Positions 1 to 5,891 of a stretch of DNA of 40,538 bases are shown here, in pieces. Each line of letters begins with the position of its first letter. Position 1 is the stretch's first letter. Position numbers and translations under genes: made by a program. The stretch covers positions 1-40,538 of the forward strand of contig JAFNFQ010000057.1 of the NCBI GenBank assembly GCA_017885655.1, written 5' to 3'. The stretch is from Methanobacteriota archaeon. Lineage in GTDB: Archaea > Thermoplasmatota > Thermoplasmata > RBG-16-68-12 > JAFNFQ01. Under the pieces are notes generated by a model, which ran no database searches, was not told the DNA's origin, and saw only the letters and a program-made list of their open reading frames with translations.

Positions 1-150
1 GTCTCAATTGTCCGAGGTCAAGGAGACCCTTTCTGGGGTGCATATCGATCGTCCCGAGTTCCATTCCGATTGTTCGGGATGTCCTCTCGATTGTTCGAAG
101 TCCTCTCCCGATTGTCCCGACTCCCCTCTCAATGATGTCGAATTGTCGGG
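1..150. repeat. Degenerate 21-bp tandem repeats, cut by left window edge
   Basis: Units containing a GATTGT-YCG core recur at about 6, 47, 68, 89 and 110. That is steps of 21 bp, with one doubled step of 41. Individual units carry a small dyad such as TCCGATTGTTCGGA. The period and composition match the larger array at 36500-37346, so I treat the two as one family. Reading frames through it are open on both strands for a short way (heptads rich in S, G, E and Q on the minus strand), but I see no start or domain. The array probably continues to the left of the window. Confidence 0.65.
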
Positions 151-228
151 GAAAGCGCATGATTTCGCCCGCGGGCAGCCTTGTGCGAGGCCTGCCGAAC
201 AGTCAGCGACAGGAATCAGGAGCGATTG

Positions 229-597
229 ATGATGGAAAGACCAGGCTTTATTGTCTTGCCGGTGAATCGGAGGGTGGATATGAAAGTGAACCAGACGGAG
301 ATACTCCGCTCGATTCGAAGAGAACAGCGGAACTCGGAATGGATCGACAAGTCCCTGCCGACTTTGCGAAAGAAGTTCGGCAATCGCTACATCGCAGTGA
401 AGAACCGAAAAGTCATCGACTCCGATGAGGACTTCAAGAGGCTCCTTTCGCGGATACGCGAGCTCGGCGACCCGGAATGGGTGACCTTCGAATATGTATG
501 GTGCTGGCCTATTCGACAAACGGGAGTTCTCGTTTTGGAAGGGGCTATGATCATGATAGCGCAACGGCTAAGTAAGGGAGCGCGCATAGATGATTAG
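229..597 (+). CDS. DUF5678 domain protein
   Basis: A 122-residue protein. Residues of about 20-80 resemble DUF5678: a run from SEWIDKSLPTLRKKFGNRY through IAVKNRKVIDSDEDF, ending in an EWVTFEYV strand. DUF5678 is a small domain of unknown function, common in archaea and often encoded beside aspartyl proteases. I chose the ATG at 229 because a purine-rich AGGAGCG lies just upstream; an open frame begins earlier at 181. The C-terminal 30 residues after the domain are unlike the usual end and may have been added by rearrangement. The next gene overlaps its last bases by 8 nt, which suggests translational coupling. Confidence 0.65.
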   Translation: MMERPGFIVLPVNRRVDMKVNQTEILRSIRREQRNSEWIDKSLPTLRKKFGNRYIAVKNRKVIDSDEDFKRLLSRIRELGDPEWVTFEYVWCWPIRQTGVLVLEGAMIMIAQRLSKGARIDD

Positions 598-793
598 GAG
601 CATGGAAACCTATACAGGGGGCGTGAAGTTTGGAGGCAGTTATACGCTGTCTGGCCATCAATTGCTCACGATTGAGAGTCCCAGAAAGACCCTTCCATCG
701 AAGAAGCAAAAAGAGGAAATCTCTGTCGATTTGAGGGACAAGTGGGGGCTTGGTCTCGAGCTCCATCATGGAAAGGGGAATCCGAAAGACTGA
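590..793 (+). CDS. Small hypothetical protein, 67 aa
   Basis: This frame starts inside the end of the DUF5678 gene and has a possible ribosome site (AAGGGA) about 12 nt upstream. The product is short, polar and lysine-rich, with no membrane segment or recognisable motif. Its position is where a retropepsin-like protease would sit in the second DUF5678 locus at 1192-1870, but it shows no DSGA motif. It may be a real small partner or the debris of a replaced gene. Confidence 0.4.
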   Translation: MIRSMETYTGGVKFGGSYTLSGHQLLTIESPRKTLPSKKQKEEISVDLRDKWGLGLELHHGKGNPKD

Positions 794-798
794 GTATA

Positions 799-816
799 GC
801 CGAGTTTTCGCTCGGC
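799..816 (+). terminator. Small hairpin after the 67-aa gene
   Basis: A GCCGAG / CTCGGC stem with the six-base loop TTTTCG lies 6 nt after the stop codon. The stem is short and no T-run follows, so a terminator role is only plausible. Confidence 0.3.
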
Positions 817-1106
817 CATCGTTGTCTGGTTTCGCTGTCCAACGATCACCTTCCTAGTTCACCTCTTGCCGTATCATGTGAGAGATCAAGGAGCCTTTTC
901 TCGCTTGTGGTCGCACCCGTCTTGGGTGCGATGGTTCCGTGCTTTCCGCCAATGACCTCGTCCGTCGCCGCGCAATTCAAGAAATGCCCCTTGACGCTTC
1001 TCGTGAGCACCTACTGACTATGCCGACTTCCGCGAGGGACTTGTCCTGCCAACGGGAGCAACATTTGACATTGGGACAAGAACCTTGGGGAGCAGTGTTG
1101 TCTCCT
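817..1106. other. Non-coding or decayed stretch with a strong hairpin
   Basis: No convincing gene. A perfect hairpin at 911-931 has 8-bp arms (TCGCACCC / GGGTGCGA) and a five-base loop GTCTT. A plus-strand frame near 1020-1110 reads like coding debris (GLVLPTGATFDIGTRTLG), but it has no start and runs into the E2 fragment that begins at 1107. Confidence 0.4.
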
Positions 1107-1185
1107 TCCAGCTCACTCCATCCCGACGAACAGCAGCGCCGGGTGCTCCAGGTACTTGATCATCGTCGATGTGAATGCGGCGCCC
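1107..1185 (-). pseudogene. Orphan 3' end of an E2 acyltransferase gene (copy 1)
   Basis: The minus strand encodes GAAFTSTMIKYLEHPALLFV plus GME and a stop. This is nearly the C-terminus of the intact E2 gene at 4467-5720. Over about 72 bp it differs from copy 2 (2037-2108) at a single base. No upstream E2 sequence is present: the homology breaks off at about 1185, just beyond the end of the retropepsin-like frame. It cannot be a functional gene. Confidence 0.85.
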
Positions 1186-1191
1186 GAGTAC

Positions 1192-1649
1192 CTACTTGTA
1201 CCTGGTGGAGTCCCGCCTTCGCTCCACCGGAGTGAGTACGAATTTGCCCTTGGTCGGAGTGTAACCCATGCGGAACGAAATGTCATACTCGTAGAAGAAG
1301 GTCTCACGTCCGAGCAACGGAAGAGCCAATTTTCCGCGTTCTGTCGGCACCTGAATCGGCAGCTGAAGCGTCTCCAAAAGGGTATTCCCATAACGTACTC
1401 TCGCGTCTACAGAGGACAGATAGACTGGTATCGTCCCCGAGACACCGTGAGTGCTCCCTGCCGTCCGCAATTCCAGACCCAGTTGCTCAGCCAGTTCAAG
1501 TTGGATCATGGACATATCTGCCCAGAGTCTATCAGCATCGGTGTTTCCAGACTCATTTTCGCCCCGGTGAGACGGACCTGCACCATTGGCCGGAGAGTCC
1601 TCTTCCCGCCCAGTCTCAACTCTTTGAACTTGAAAGAATAATGAGCCAA
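1192..1649 (-). pseudogene. Retropepsin-like aspartyl protease, frameshifted at active site
   Basis: Starting from a TTG at 1649, the minus strand encodes a retropepsin N-terminus: KELRLGGKRTLRPMVQVRLT, then GAKMSLETPMLIDSG. Just after the catalytic DSG, at about 1520-1523, the frame breaks. The next frame continues seamlessly with ADMSMIQLELAEQLGLEL and ends with the second family motif LPLLGRETFFYEYDISFRMG. Restoring one base in the GGG run gives DSGADMSMI, the canonical motif. It is the second gene of a probable operon, 14 nt after the DUF5678 stop. A recent inactivating deletion and an assembly error both fit. Without the correction only the C-terminal part would be translated, lacking the catalytic Asp. 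Confidence 0.75.
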
Positions 1650-1663
1650 ATTGCCGTTGCCCC

Positions 1664-1870
1664 TCAAAGAGCCAGCCTTTCGCTCTCGGGAACCCTGCAG
1701 ACGAACGGGACAACGCCAGGACCGAGCTTCGCCTTTCTCAGGGCCTCTTCGAGCGTCGGAGCCTTAGCCAGAATCGCCTTGTTATGCGCGACGATCCAGA
1801 GCCCTCTGTACTCGGTCAGAGTCTGGCCCGAAAGCCACTCCAGCGTGTTTGTATCGGCCTTAGCTCCCAT
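1664..1870 (-). CDS. DUF5678 domain protein
   Basis: A 68-residue protein with the DUF5678 core LEWLSGQTLTEYRGLWIVAH, followed by NKAILAKAPTLEEALRKAK and a C-terminal FVCRVPE strand. The open frame extends to 1945, but a TATA element at 1907-1913 lies inside that extension. I therefore start at the ATG at 1870, which leaves a short leader. It is followed after 14 nt by the retropepsin-like gene. The pair is a recurring archaeal association of unknown role; coupling of a small DUF5678 protein to a protease is an inference from that arrangement. Confidence 0.75.
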   Translation of the reverse strand: MGAKADTNTLEWLSGQTLTEYRGLWIVAHNKAILAKAPTLEEALRKAKLGPGVVPFVCRVPESERLAL

Positions 1871-1906
1871 CTTATTCAATCCCTTTCGCAATATTCTCGC
1901 CTGACG

Positions 1907-1913
1907 TTTATAA
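1907..1913 (-). promoter_or_regulatory. TATA box for the DUF5678-protease pair
   Basis: TTATAAA on the minus strand, about 37 bp before the ATG at 1870. This is the spacing expected for an archaeal promoter with a roughly 10-nt leader. Confidence 0.6.
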
Positions 1914-2036
1914 CTATCTGCCCGAGTAGTATGAACTTGGCGCATCCATTACCATTCCTGATTGCATGGGGTAAGGCAGATAATGGACGGTCTACGCCGG
2001 ACATCTTTGCACTCGGACGGAATCCTGATCGGCGTC

Positions 2037-2166
2037 CGTCCAGCTCACTCCATCCCGACGAACAGCAGCGCCGGGTGCTCCAAGTACTTGATCATCGTCG
2101 ATGTGAATGCCACACCAACATGCCCGTCGACGATCCTGCGGTCGAACGACAGCGACAGGCATACCA
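2037..2166 (-). pseudogene. Orphan 3' end of an E2 acyltransferase gene (copy 2)
   Basis: The minus strand encodes CLSLSFDRRIVDGHVGVAFT and continues STMIKYLEHPALLFVGME to a stop. It aligns with the last 40 or so codons of the intact E2 gene (4468-4592). The catalytic histidine of the SFDHRIVDGH motif is Arg here, so the fragment would be inactive even if fused to a gene. Homology extends further upstream than in copy 1 and stops at about 2166. It lies between the DUF5678 operon and the VapBC pair. Confidence 0.85.
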
Positions 2167-2212
2167 GGCCTATCCGCAAGAGCTAAGTGTAAGGAAAGCC
2201 TTACTATCTACC

Positions 2213-2482
2213 ATGGCTCAGGTCGCGACGGTGACATCGAAGGGGCAGGTGACGCTCCCCGCCTCGGTGCGCAAGAAGCTTGGCATCCGCAGAGGCAGCA
2301 GGATTGTCTTCCTGGAGTCCGGGGAGGAGATACGCATGCTTCGAGAAGAGGAATTGGAGGAGAGGTTCTCCGTCTTCGATCGGAGACGGAAGGAAGCGAG
2401 GCTCACCCCTGCGAGGCTTGACGCACTCGTGGAAGAGGCGAAGAGGCGCGTCTGGAAGAGGCACCATGCGGCTGGCCGTTGA
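2213..2482 (+). CDS. vapB: VapB-type antitoxin, AbrB/SpoVT fold
   Basis: An 89-residue protein. Residues 3-45 form a swapped-hairpin AbrB domain (VATVTSKGQVTLPASVRKKL, then GIRRGSRIVFLESG). The charged C-terminal helices (residues 50-85, rich in E, R and K) would wrap the toxin. The open frame begins far upstream at 1784, but the domain starts exactly at this ATG and the upstream part is antisense to other elements. It overlaps the PIN toxin gene by 17 nt, as is usual for vapBC. It probably represses its own promoter; a TATA is not clear here. Confidence 0.85.
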   Translation: MAQVATVTSKGQVTLPASVRKKLGIRRGSRIVFLESGEEIRMLREEELEERFSVFDRRRKEARLTPARLDALVEEAKRRVWKRHHAAGR

Positions 2483-2942
2483 CGCCAACACCCTGCTTTC
2501 CGGGCTCTTCTTTGACGGAAAGGAAAGACGCCTTCTGCTGGCTTCCCTGAGAGGTTCCGTCAAACTAGTCGTCGCCGAGGACACACTCGAGGAGGTCTAT
2601 GATGTCGTGGCCAAGGTTTTCAGCAATCATCAGGACCTCCCGTCGGCACTCGATCTGCTTGAGGAGATACTCGACGCGGGCGAGGTCGTCCGGAGAAGAC
2701 GCTACGCCCGCAACGTCGCCTCGTGGGCAAAGAGGCTGCGCGACCCTACCGATGCCCCGCTCCTCGCCTGTGCGCTGGCTGTCGGTGTCGATGGCGTCGT
2801 CAGTGGCGACAAGGACGTGATCGAATCGCAAGACCTCGGGGGCATCAGGGTCTACAGGACTCGGGAAATCTTGGAGCGACTCGGCGGGCATGACAGGGAG
2901 AAGAAGTCCGTGCATCGGCCCACGACTCAAGAGAAATCGTGA
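2466..2942 (+). CDS. vapC: VapC-type toxin, PIN-domain ribonuclease
   Basis: A 158-residue PIN protein. Visible acidic residues fit the Mg-dependent nuclease site: D6 in VDANTLLS, E42/E43 in EDTLEEVY, D96 in RDPTDAPLL and D115/D117 in SGDKDV. Such toxins usually cut RNA and are held inactive by the cognate antitoxin, here the overlapping upstream gene. The sequence from RDPTDAPLLACALAVGVDGV resembles the COG1569-like PIN subgroup. The C-terminal 15 residues are basic and may not be conserved. Confidence 0.85.
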   Translation: MRLAVDANTLLSGLFFDGKERRLLLASLRGSVKLVVAEDTLEEVYDVVAKVFSNHQDLPSALDLLEEILDAGEVVRRRRYARNVASWAKRLRDPTDAPLLACALAVGVDGVVSGDKDVIESQDLGGIRVYRTREILERLGGHDREKKSVHRPTTQEKS

Positions 2943-3323
2943 CAGCCCGGCTGGCGGTTGCGAGATTGGCCTCCAGTCCGTGAAAAACAAGACGTCCGAC
3001 TGAAGACACCCGCCATCGTGACCGATAGGGCCCGCCCCGATCACGAGGACGTCGCAATCTCGCGTCATGCCGCATTCGCAATCGGATGGACGAATAAGGA
3101 CTCTACTACATCGCCAGGCTGATACCCATTCCGGTTTCATGAATAGGCTGGCGGCTGTGGAAAAGACTATCCCGGGTCGAGTTCGGAACTTGGAAATGAA
3201 TGCGCTCCTATGAATCCGCGTTGTCCTGTCGTGTCCCCCCAAGCTCCCGCTATCAGAGTGAGGGCGGGGCACCTTTCCGCTTCTCCTCGAGACGGCAAGT
3301 TCTTCGATCCAACGGGTCCCAGA
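2943..3323. other. Intergenic stretch with a flavoprotein gene remnant
   Basis: No intact gene. The only recognisable item is the minus-strand fragment at 3021-3068 described separately. The rest has open frames on both strands but no family signal that I can see. Confidence 0.4.
3021..3068 (-). pseudogene. N-terminal scrap of a FAD/NAD(P)-binding oxidoreductase
   Basis: An ATG at 3068 (minus) begins MTRDCDVLVIGAGPIG, the first beta strand and GxGxxG turn of a Rossmann dinucleotide-binding fold, as in geranylgeranyl reductase-like flavoproteins. The similarity stops after about 16 residues and the frame then reads into unrelated sequence. It looks like the leftover 5' end of a deleted gene; such a short match could also be chance. 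Confidence 0.35.
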
Positions 3324-3623
3324 CTAGTCCCTGAAGAACTCGTGATGACGACCGCAGTCGACGAATGTTACCGTATCACCCTTCACCCGCCAGAAAAGGA
3401 CCCACTTGCTCTTGACGTGAATGTGCCGGGTATCCGACGGCTCCACACACCTCTTGCCCATCCCAAGGGGGTTCTGAAGGACGGCTCGGATCCTCTTCTC
3501 GAATGCGACAAAAAGGGCTGCGTCCCGCTTGGTGAGGGTCTCAAGCTTCTTCTTGAAGCCTCCTTCGACAGCTTCCTTCCAGTGCTGTTTCTGCACGTCA
3601 CCAGGCGGGGAGATGCCTGCCAC
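3324..3623 (-). CDS. RelE/HigB-like toxin
   Basis: A 99-residue basic protein. The helical N-terminal half (FKKKLETLTKRDAALFVAFE) is followed by HIHVKSKWVLFWRVKGDTVT and FVDCGRHHEFFRD, a pattern typical of the RelE/ParE fold C-terminus. Members are mostly translation-dependent or free mRNA nucleases, or gyrase poisons; this one cannot be assigned further. Its start lies 6 nt after the stop of the Panacea-like gene, so the two are cotranscribed with the putative antitoxin first. The first 12 residues may be an over-extension. Confidence 0.7.
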   Translation of the reverse strand: MAGISPPGDVQKQHWKEAVEGGFKKKLETLTKRDAALFVAFEKRIRAVLQNPLGMGKRCVEPSDTRHIHVKSKWVLFWRVKGDTVTFVDCGRHHEFFRD

Positions 3624-3629
3624 CCCGCT

Positions 3630-4304
3630 TTATGATAAAAGATAAGCCATCAATTGCTCAGTGTCAGGGAATGTCCGGACCCTGCCCTGCTCGATGGACC
3701 GGAGGGCCTGTTCTAATCTCTCGCGGCCTTTCGGGGACAGCTCCTCGCCTCCCTCACATCGCTCCTCTTTGAGCATGTTCCAATCCAGGTATTCACCCTT
3801 CTTGGCGTAGATGAACGGGGAGGTGGACTTCGCGGCCACAATAAGCGCCCTGGTCTTCAGGAAGCCCCACTCGGCTAGGACCCTGGCCACGGCCTTGACG
3901 ACATGCTCGGGCGGGTTCTCCTGCGGCTCACCCCTCCTACCGATGCACCTGATGGTTCGACCTACACCCTCCTCGCTCTCGATGCCCACGACCTCTAAGC
4001 AGTCTGCCTTGCGGTCGAGGCCCATGATGATCTTGCTGAGGGTCGGGGAGTACATGCCAAACTGGTCGTAGCGGTAGGCCAGATTGAAACACTGCTCACC
4101 GGTCTCCAAGACGCACTCGCGCTCGATCAGGTAGAAGAGCTTCTGCACCCTGCTGGTGGTCAGGAAAGCGCCTTTCCTGGCGAGAAGGTGCAGTACCCTT
4201 TTGACCATGCCGATGTCCACTTCCGGATCGGGTCTCATTGCTTCATCTTGACCTACGCGGATTAACCGCTTGAACTTCTCGGAATGATTATCATCATTGA
4301 GCAT
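3630..4304 (-). CDS. Panacea/DUF4065-like protein, putative antitoxin
   Basis: A 224-residue protein. Residues of about 35-140 resemble the SocA/Panacea (DUF4065) fold: LTTSRVQKLFYLIERECVLE, then YRYDQFGMYSPTLSKIIMGL. Panacea domains are known antitoxin modules that neutralise unrelated toxins, and the downstream neighbour here is RelE-like, which suits that role. I chose ATG 4304 because GGAGAGGA precedes it; a GTG at 4319 is an alternative. The sequence AATGAT-TATC-ATCATT at 4283-4298 is an inverted repeat inside the N-terminal codons and could be an operator, or coincidental. The C-terminal 90 residues are helical and charged. Confidence 0.6.
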   Translation of the reverse strand: MLNDDNHSEKFKRLIRVGQDEAMRPDPEVDIGMVKRVLHLLARKGAFLTTSRVQKLFYLIERECVLETGEQCFNLAYRYDQFGMYSPTLSKIIMGLDRKADCLEVVGIESEEGVGRTIRCIGRRGEPQENPPEHVVKAVARVLAEWGFLKTRALIVAAKSTSPFIYAKKGEYLDWNMLKEERCEGGEELSPKGRERLEQALRSIEQGRVRTFPDTEQLMAYLLS

Positions 4305-4466
4305 GTATTCCTCTCCCACGAACGACGGATAGCCGCCTTCCTCCTCTCAAAGCATCATGCCATATGTGGCACGTTGACCTTCAAGGTTTCGGCGGGGTTG
4401 ATGGATGTAGAGTCCCGAAATCACTTTCCTGGAGAGACCGCTGGGACAGCGTTTCATCCGCCCAGC

Positions 4467-5720
4467 CTACTCCATGCCGACGAACAGCAGCGCCGGGTGC
4501 TCCAGGTACTTGATCATCACCGATGTGAAAGCGGCACCTATGTGTCCATCGACAATCCTGTGATCGAACGACAGCGACAGGTACATCATCTGCCTGATGA
4601 CGACCTGGTCGTTCACCACGACAGGCCTCTTCTCTATCTTGTTGACGCTGATGATCGCGGCCTCGGGCCAGTTGATGACGGGGGATGCTATCACGCCCGC
4701 CTGCGCCCCGAGCGATGTGATCGTGATCGTCCCGCCCGTGACGTCCTCCAGCTTGAGCTTCCCCGAGCGCGCGTCCCCCGCAAGCTGCTCGATCTCCTTC
4801 GCGAGCTGCCAGATGTCCTTCTTGTCCGCGTCCTTGATCACAGGCACGACGAGCCCCTGGTCCGTCGCGGTGGCGACGCCGACGTTGCAGTACTTCTTGA
4901 TGACTATCTCCTGTCTCTCGTCGTCCAGCGACGAGTTGAGGATGGGGTATTCCTTCAGCGCGGCGACTACCGCCTTGATGACGAAGGGGAGGTAGGTCAG
5001 CCTGACCTTCTTCCTCTCCGCCATCTCTTCGAGCCGCTCGCGCAGGTGCACGATGTTGGTCATGTCGACCTCGTCCGCGTAGCCGAAGTGCGCGGCGGTG
5101 GTCACTGACTTGTGCATCTTCTCCGCGATCCGCTTCCTGATCCCGCGGAGGGGGATGCGCTCCTCGTTCGCGGCGGCGGTAGCTTTCTCCTGTGGCGGTG
5201 ACGGGCCTGGCGGTGCATGTGCGGGAGCTGGCGGTAGAGCCTCCGCGGCGGCTGGCGGTGCCGCAGGCTTCGCGGAGAACTGTCTGACGTCGTCCTCGGT
5301 CACCCGGCCATTCGGTCCCGTGCCCCTCACCTTGCCGATGTCCACGCCCATGTCCCTCGCGAGCTTCCTGATGGCGGGGGTCGCGAGCACCATGCCAGGC
5401 GCAGACGGCTCAGGCGGCGGTGGCGGCGGTGCTTCTACCTTCGGCGGTGCTGCCTCAACAAGTGCGGGGGCAGGCGCTGCTTCGCCCTCCTCACTGATTG
5501 AGATTAACACTGAACCGACCTTCACAGTCTCGCCTTCCTTGGCGAGTATCCTGAGGACCTTGCCCGTGAACGGAGAGGGGATCTCGACCGTCACCTTGTC
5601 CGTCATCACCTCGACCATCGGGTCGTTCTCCTTGATTGCGTCGCCCTCCTTCACCATCCACTTGACGATCTCCCCTTCGCTCACACCTTCTCCGATGTCC
5701 GGAAGCTTGAACTCCTTCAT
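4467..5720 (-). CDS. Dihydrolipoamide acyltransferase (E2) of a 2-oxoacid dehydrogenase complex
   Basis: A 417-residue protein. The lipoyl domain spans 1-77 with the lipoylated lysine at K42 in VMTDKVTVE. An Ala/Pro-rich linker, a peripheral-subunit-binding domain (about 120-155, ATPAIRKLARDMGV) and a second Pro/Ala linker follow. The catalytic domain (about 190-417) has the HxxxDG motif as SFDHRIVDGH (H387, D391). It transfers the acyl group from E1 to CoA and forms the core of the complex. I start at the ATG at 5720, which has AGGAG upstream; an in-frame start at 5771 would add 17 residues ahead of the lipoyl domain. The E1-beta gene lies 2.2 kb away, separated by a surface-protein gene. 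E1-alpha and E3 are not in the window. Its 3' end is copied twice to the left. Confidence 0.95.
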   Translation of the reverse strand: MKEFKLPDIGEGVSEGEIVKWMVKEGDAIKENDPMVEVMTDKVTVEIPSPFTGKVLRILAKEGETVKVGSVLISISEEGEAAPAPALVEAAPPKVEAPPPPPPEPSAPGMVLATPAIRKLARDMGVDIGKVRGTGPNGRVTEDDVRQFSAKPAAPPAAAEALPPAPAHAPPGPSPPQEKATAAANEERIPLRGIRKRIAEKMHKSVTTAAHFGYADEVDMTNIVHLRERLEEMAERKKVRLTYLPFVIKAVVAALKEYPILNSSLDDERQEIVIKKYCNVGVATATDQGLVVPVIKDADKKDIWQLAKEIEQLAGDARSGKLKLEDVTGGTITITSLGAQAGVIASPVINWPEAAIISVNKIEKRPVVVNDQVVIRQMMYLSLSFDHRIVDGHIGAAFTSVMIKYLEHPALLFVGME

Positions 5721-5774
5721 GATGAACACTCTCCTGATCGGGCGCTTGCAGGTCCAGGTGTCTCGAAACATCAG

Positions 5775-5837
5775 CGGACTAATAACCGTTTGCAGAAATG
5801 CGCAATCTCCCCGTCGCCTGAGTCGGTTTTATATCTG
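5775..5837. promoter_or_regulatory. Divergent promoters for E2 and the Asp-box protein
   Basis: TTATTAG on the minus strand at about 5776-5783 lies some 60 bp before the E2 ATG. TTTTATATC on the plus strand at about 5827-5836 lies some 57 bp before the ATG at 5892. Both are TATA-like and each would leave a 25-35 nt leader. Confidence 0.45.
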
Positions 5838-5891
5838 CGCAAGCCATGCCGATTCAATGCGGGCGGACATCGAGTAGGATTGCCCGCAGGG

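Noticed and set aside
1156-1641. Plus-strand frame of 161 codons
   Set aside because: It is the antisense of the retropepsin-like gene and the first E2 fragment, whose minus-strand translation matches known families.
2565-3272. Long minus-strand open frame of 235 codons overlapping the PIN gene
   Set aside because: Most of it is antisense to the PIN toxin. Only the 16-residue MTRDCDVLVIGAGPIG part near 3021-3068 has a family look, so only that was kept as a remnant.
1107-4592. Calling the region an integrative element with defined att sites
   Set aside because: No integrase, transposase or terminal inverted repeats are visible, and the E2 fragments differ in length. It is reported only as a hypothesis.
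5098-5877. Plus-strand frame of 259 codons across the E2 linker
   Set aside because: Gly/Ala-rich low-complexity shadow of the Pro/Ala linkers of the E2 gene.
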